From Glandiceps talaboti (Eukaryota > Hemichordata > Enteropneusta > Spengelidae), in the NCBI RefSeq assembly GCF_964340395.1, contig NC_135571.1, positions 13,093,546 through 13,157,545 on the forward strand: DNA of 64,000 nt, written 5' to 3'. The notes under the pieces were generated by a model that did no database searches, was not told where the DNA came from, and saw only the letters and a list, made by a program, of their open reading frames with translations. A program made the translations under genes and the position numbers. Position 1 is the stretch's first letter. Every line of letters begins with the position of its first letter. Shown in pieces: positions 59,947 through 64,000 of this stretch.

Positions 59947-60353
59947 GAAAACACAGTGAATATGCTACTCTTTGTAAAGTAACCAAGCCAATCATTTCCC
60001 ATTTCTCTCTTGTAAGTACCTCTTTCTCAGGGGTCAAAGTTCATATAACTACAGGGCCATACAATTAATCACCAGTCTCTGAGTTTCACAAAGAACTGTA
60101 AACAGAAATGTACAATGATTACTGTTATAAAGTACCAATAATACAAAGCAACTTAAAGAAAAAATTAAGACAATAATTACAAAAAACAAAACTAACCTAA
60201 AACAATGTTATTCACATTCTCAAAGTATAGCATTTCTGTTTATGTTACAATTCTGATGTGATTATAAACATATTGTAGTGAATTTTTACAGGCTGGTTTA
60301 AAAATAAAAAGATCTGATTGGGCATGACAGACATGTGAAACCACTTCATTATG

Positions 60354-60776
<423 letters not shown>

Positions 60777-60974
60777 ATAAAAACTAAAATATTAGACATT
60801 TACAAATATAATGTACTATATTGATGGTTATTCAAATTGGCACAAAATGTAAAAGATGTCAATAAGAAATCCATTATGAAAAAACAAATAATCTTGCAGA
60901 GTAAGGCCTAACAATGTGTGGTTCTGATAACGTTCTGATTACCTATTAGAATAGGTGAGATAGGTATATTAAAA

Positions 60975-61190
60975 AAAAAATTATATATATTTTTTTCATA
61001 TGTGAGTGTCTAGTTCAGGTATTTATGTTTTCTGTTGTTTTCCATATGGTCTCTGTGTTATTGGTTACTTCTCATCACATGTACAGCCATTACAGATTGG
61101 AAGAACAGTTTTATATTGTCTTTTTAAGTTGATGTTAGCTTCCGTATTCACTATTTCTCATGAGACTTCACAATTTTCTGAGTTTTACAT
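60975..61190 (+). repeat. unclassified dispersed repeat, copy 2
   Basis: Matches 8035-8285 (GTGAGTGTCTAGTTCAGG; TTTTATATTGTCTTTTTAAG). Confidence 0.7.
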
Positions 61191-61560
61191 CACCTACAAT
61201 AATTGCGATTTCAATATATAGGGTATTCCAACTATGTGCAATTGCATCATGGGAGTCAGCAGATATTATTATTCATAGTTCAACAATAAATATTCATGAG
61301 AGATGTTATACACTGAAGGGAATAAGCACTTAGGAGTCATGAATATTCATTGTTCAACCATGAATAAATTTCTGCGGACTCCCATAATGTAATAGCCCAT
61401 AGCAAAGATACATACCCTATAAATGTACAAGATAAACTTGATGTTTCTCTGAAATTGCAAATTATTGTAGGTGATGTAAAATCATAAAAAATAACTCTCC
61501 AGAACCCATAAATTATGAAAATGTCTCTATTTCCTGGAGTGGTGGTCCCCTTTAAAGTCA
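61165..61560. repeat. foldback element FB2, fullest copy
   Basis: Left arm has TTTTACATCACCTACAATAA and GCATCATGGGAGTC; right arm has GACTCCCATAATGTAATAGC, TTATTGTAGGTGATGTAAAA and CCAGAACCCATAAATTATG, ending GGTCCCCTTTAAAG. The palindrome spans most of 390 bp and ends 44 bp beyond the TRIM stop codon. Confidence 0.8.
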
Positions 61561-61603
61561 ACAAGATTTACACTAGAGTGAAACTGTATTATTTCCAGTG
61601 TAT

Positions 61604-63823
61604 TTACTTAGTGAATATTTTCATACAATGATTTCCAAAGTCAACAACTACAACCTTACCAAATGGTTTGTCATCAGTGACGTAGACACCGATGGGATGC
61701 TTCAACCCATCTACATTACTATCAATACGGGTAATGAACTTTCCATGAGAATCAAACTTATGTACCTTACCAGGATCAGTGAAATTACACACATACACAT
61801 TGTCATCTTTGTCTGTGACTACACCTGATGGGTTAGATACCTTATTATCAGTGTCTCCAATGAAGAATAAGTGTTGACCGTCTTCATTGAAAACCTGCAC
61901 TCGATTATTACTGTATTCAGAGACTATTACATTGCCTAGACTGTTAATATCCAGACCCCAGGGGTAATTTACTTGACCTTTCCCATTTCCCTGACTTCCA
62001 AATGAGTTGAAGTAGTGACCATCTTGAGAGTAAATTCGAATACAGTGTGAAGAGTTGTCAGCAACATAAACCCTCCCATTAGTTGGACTCACTGCAATAC
62101 CCCTTCCTTGTTGTAACTCATTCTCTCCAAAACATCTCACAAACTTTCCATTCTCATCACATACAATAACTAGCTTGCTATTATTTGTAAAGAATATGTT
62201 ACCATCTACTGATTGTGTGACATGGTATGGCTGATACCTTTTACCAGAATTACTATCACTAACCTGTATTACTTGTTTGTGATTCCCATTTATCGTAAAT
62301 GATTGAAATCTAATATTGCTCGTATCACACACTAACAAATTACCTTTCTTCGTCATAGTCACACCCCATGGATGATACAGTTGCCCATTCCCTGACCCCT
62401 GACCTCCAAATTTACATACCAACCCACTCTTTGGAATAACTTTCATTCCAACTGGTGAACCCATAACTGTTTTCTTATGTACTGATACTGATAGTTCGTG
62501 TTCACCTTCTGTCTTTGCTTGACTTGTAAGTGAGAACGTACCATCTTTATTGTCCGTCACTTTCACGTCTTGTTTCTCATTCTTATTAACCGTCAAAGTG
62601 GTTGTTATGTCGTCTTCTTTGATGTCATGTCTTCCAGTGTTGTCTTTATTGTTTATGGTGACACGTATCTCTTCACCGACTCGAGGGTACTTTGGGCTTT
62701 CAGTTACTTGAAAGTTAACAAGCGATGTAATAATTGTTCCGAGTGTCTTAGTCTTACCGAAATCGCCAACACTTTTAAACTCCAGGTAATCACTTTCAGT
62801 TGGTTCACACTGTGTTTGATTGGTCAGAAGTTCTTTTATCTGATACGTCATTCCCTTCTTGGCAGACATCAACTGAGCTGCATTCCCGTAATTCATCAGT
62901 TTGTCAGCAAAATCTCGCGCGTTGAGGAGATCGTCCTCCGTGTTTTGGAGTTCTTTCAGCTGAGCGTTCAAATTCTCTTTCCTCCCTCCATACACCCCTT
63001 TCATTTCCTTCAGTAGTTGTTGTTCGTTGTCTCTGATTTTCTGTGTCACTTCTTTGACGATCTTATCAGCATGTTGTTTGACTTTCTTTTCTTCGCTCTG
63101 GAGATTTCGATCCAACGAATCTGAAACTTTCTGAACGGCTGACCTAGTGTCAGTTGTTTCTCGACTCTTTTCATCAATCTTTGACACCATTGCTGTCAGC
63201 TCATTTTTGTACTCTGAAGCTGCGTCGTTGAGATATCTGTATTTATGTTCAGGACGTGGGTGTTCCAGAGCCGTACATTCTAGACAGATTGGTCCGTCAC
63301 ATGTATCACAGTAGAATGTGACTGGGTGAATTGGATGTTTATCACAGTGGACCGGTGGTTGGACTGAAGCGGGATCTTTGGACTGTTTGCTACGGTACTT
63401 ATCTAATGGGATGACGTGATGTGATCGTGTGGACGGAAATTTCCCATGTGACGTTGCACAAACTTCACATATATCAAACCCACATTCAATACAATGTTTG
63501 ACAGGCTTGTTCTGCTCACAACCACCACATAGGTTTGACTTGACAGATTTAGCATCTCGTTCCTTGACATGCTCCACCATTTCATTGACAAAGAAATTAT
63601 CAGAAAGTCCGCTTACCCCGCCCTGAGGTATCACGTGGGTTCTTCTACAATTCGGGCAGCATAACTTGCCAGTTTTTTGAATAAGTGTATCCAAACAATC
63701 TGTACAAAAGTTGTGTAGACATGGTAGACATTTGGCTTTCTTGTATCGCTCACAGCAAATACTACAGACAAGGAACTTCTCGTCAAATTCATCCAAAAAC
63801 TTGTACAAGTCACTGGCAGCCAT
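61604..63823 (-). CDS. TRIM-NHL protein (RING, two B-boxes, coiled coil, filamin, NHL), 739 residues, single exon
   Basis: Predicted RING E3 ubiquitin ligase of the TRIM2/TRIM3/TRIM71-like class; NHL propellers in this class bind RNA or protein partners. From the N-terminus: C3HC4 RING at residues 20-59 (Cys20, Cys23, Cys35, His37, Cys40, Cys43, Cys56, Cys59); B-box 1 near 99-137 (CGGCEQNKPVKHC); B-box 2 near 160-194 (CDKHPIHPVTFYC, CLECTALEH); coiled coil about 200-310; filamin-type Ig domain about 370-465 (VTDNKDGTFSLT, GSPVGMKV); NHL repeats about 470-739 (QLYHPWGV, NYPWGLDINSLGNVIVSEYS, NRVQVFNEDG). All zinc ligands are present. The whole protein is in one exon, common in lineage-expanded invertebrate TRIM genes. 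Start chosen because RING begins soon after and no upstream in-frame homology appears. Confidence 0.95.
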   Translation of the reverse strand: MAASDLYKFLDEFDEKFLVCSICCERYKKAKCLPCLHNFCTDCLDTLIQKTGKLCCPNCRRTHVIPQGGVSGLSDNFFVNEMVEHVKERDAKSVKSNLCGGCEQNKPVKHCIECGFDICEVCATSHGKFPSTRSHHVIPLDKYRSKQSKDPASVQPPVHCDKHPIHPVTFYCDTCDGPICLECTALEHPRPEHKYRYLNDAASEYKNELTAMVSKIDEKSRETTDTRSAVQKVSDSLDRNLQSEEKKVKQHADKIVKEVTQKIRDNEQQLLKEMKGVYGGRKENLNAQLKELQNTEDDLLNARDFADKLMNYGNAAQLMSAKKGMTYQIKELLTNQTQCEPTESDYLEFKSVGDFGKTKTLGTIITSLVNFQVTESPKYPRVGEEIRVTINNKDNTGRHDIKEDDITTTLTVNKNEKQDVKVTDNKDGTFSLTSQAKTEGEHELSVSVHKKTVMGSPVGMKVIPKSGLVCKFGGQGSGNGQLYHPWGVTMTKKGNLLVCDTSNIRFQSFTINGNHKQVIQVSDSNSGKRYQPYHVTQSVDGNIFFTNNSKLVIVCDENGKFVRCFGENELQQGRGIAVSPTNGRVYVADNSSHCIRIYSQDGHYFNSFGSQGNGKGQVNYPWGLDINSLGNVIVSEYSNNRVQVFNEDGQHLFFIGDTDNKVSNPSGVVTDKDDNVYVCNFTDPGKVHKFDSHGKFITRIDSNVDGLKHPIGVYVTDDKPFGKVVVVDFGNHCMKIFTK

Positions 63824-64000
63824 CTTTATATGTTGTTGTGCAGTGTTATGTCGTCAACAACGTACCTGTTCGTGTCAAGGGTTACATTATAAATCACTAC
63901 GTAGTAGTACCGATCTCTCGACATGACTGTTGGTGAATATCTATATGCCTATTGTAGTTTTTCATTTCCCGCCACTGAGGGCGATATCAATTCCCAGAAT
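63824..64000 (-). other. 5' flank of the TRIM gene
   Basis: About 175 bp to the window edge; no convincing core promoter. TATAAAG just before the ATG is too close to act as a TATA box for this start. Confidence 0.3.

Overview
The window is nuclear DNA from an animal. It holds five intron-bearing or animal-type genes with GT-AG splice sites, a CR1-like LINE remnant, palindromic foldback repeats and an extreme load of intronic minisatellites. Protein content (CPT1, BORCS5, ALKBH3, a TRIM-NHL protein and a compact HECT ligase of the kind expanded in marine invertebrates) suggests an invertebrate, perhaps an invertebrate deuterostome such as a hemichordate or cephalochordate. The species cannot be fixed from the sequence alone.

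Layout: (1) 3.7-17.9 kb, minus strand: CPT1, fourteen coding exons; the C-terminal ~100 residues lie beyond the left edge. Its promoter may be near 29.7 kb, which would put the arrays at 18.4-28.3 kb in its first intron. (2) 29.8-34.0 kb: probable promoter/intergenic region between divergent genes. (3) 34.1-39.5 kb, plus strand: eight-exon gene for a 698-residue protein with a lipidation-type N-terminus, two fibronectin type III domains and a C-terminal HECT domain with its catalytic Cys. (4) 39.8-41.4 kb: 36-bp minisatellite. (5) 44.4-47.0 kb, minus strand: BORCS5, three exons. (6) 47.6-50.3 kb, plus strand: decayed 5' part of a CR1-like LINE (PHD-like finger, endonuclease). (7) 51.0-58.0 kb, plus strand: ALKBH3, seven exons. 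(8) 61.6-63.8 kb, minus strand: single-exon TRIM-NHL gene, 739 residues. The genes look like independent neighbours (lipid oxidation, ubiquitin ligation, lysosome positioning, alkylation repair), not a joint pathway.

The unusual content is in the repeats. First, pieces of coding exons, in two genes with the intact 5' splice site, were copied in tandem into the adjoining intron: BORCS5 exon 2 (seven decoy donors at ~80-bp spacing), CPT1 exon 11 (116-bp duplication) and CPT1 exon 4; part of CPT1 exon 9 was also copied. Second, several minisatellites look like tandem growth of one arm of a hairpin (foldback) element; hairpin and arm array lie together at three loci, and a fourth hairpin matches two distant arrays arm by arm. 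Third, two distant arrays share the same core with different spacers. No retroviral, LTR or Polinton-like element was recognised.
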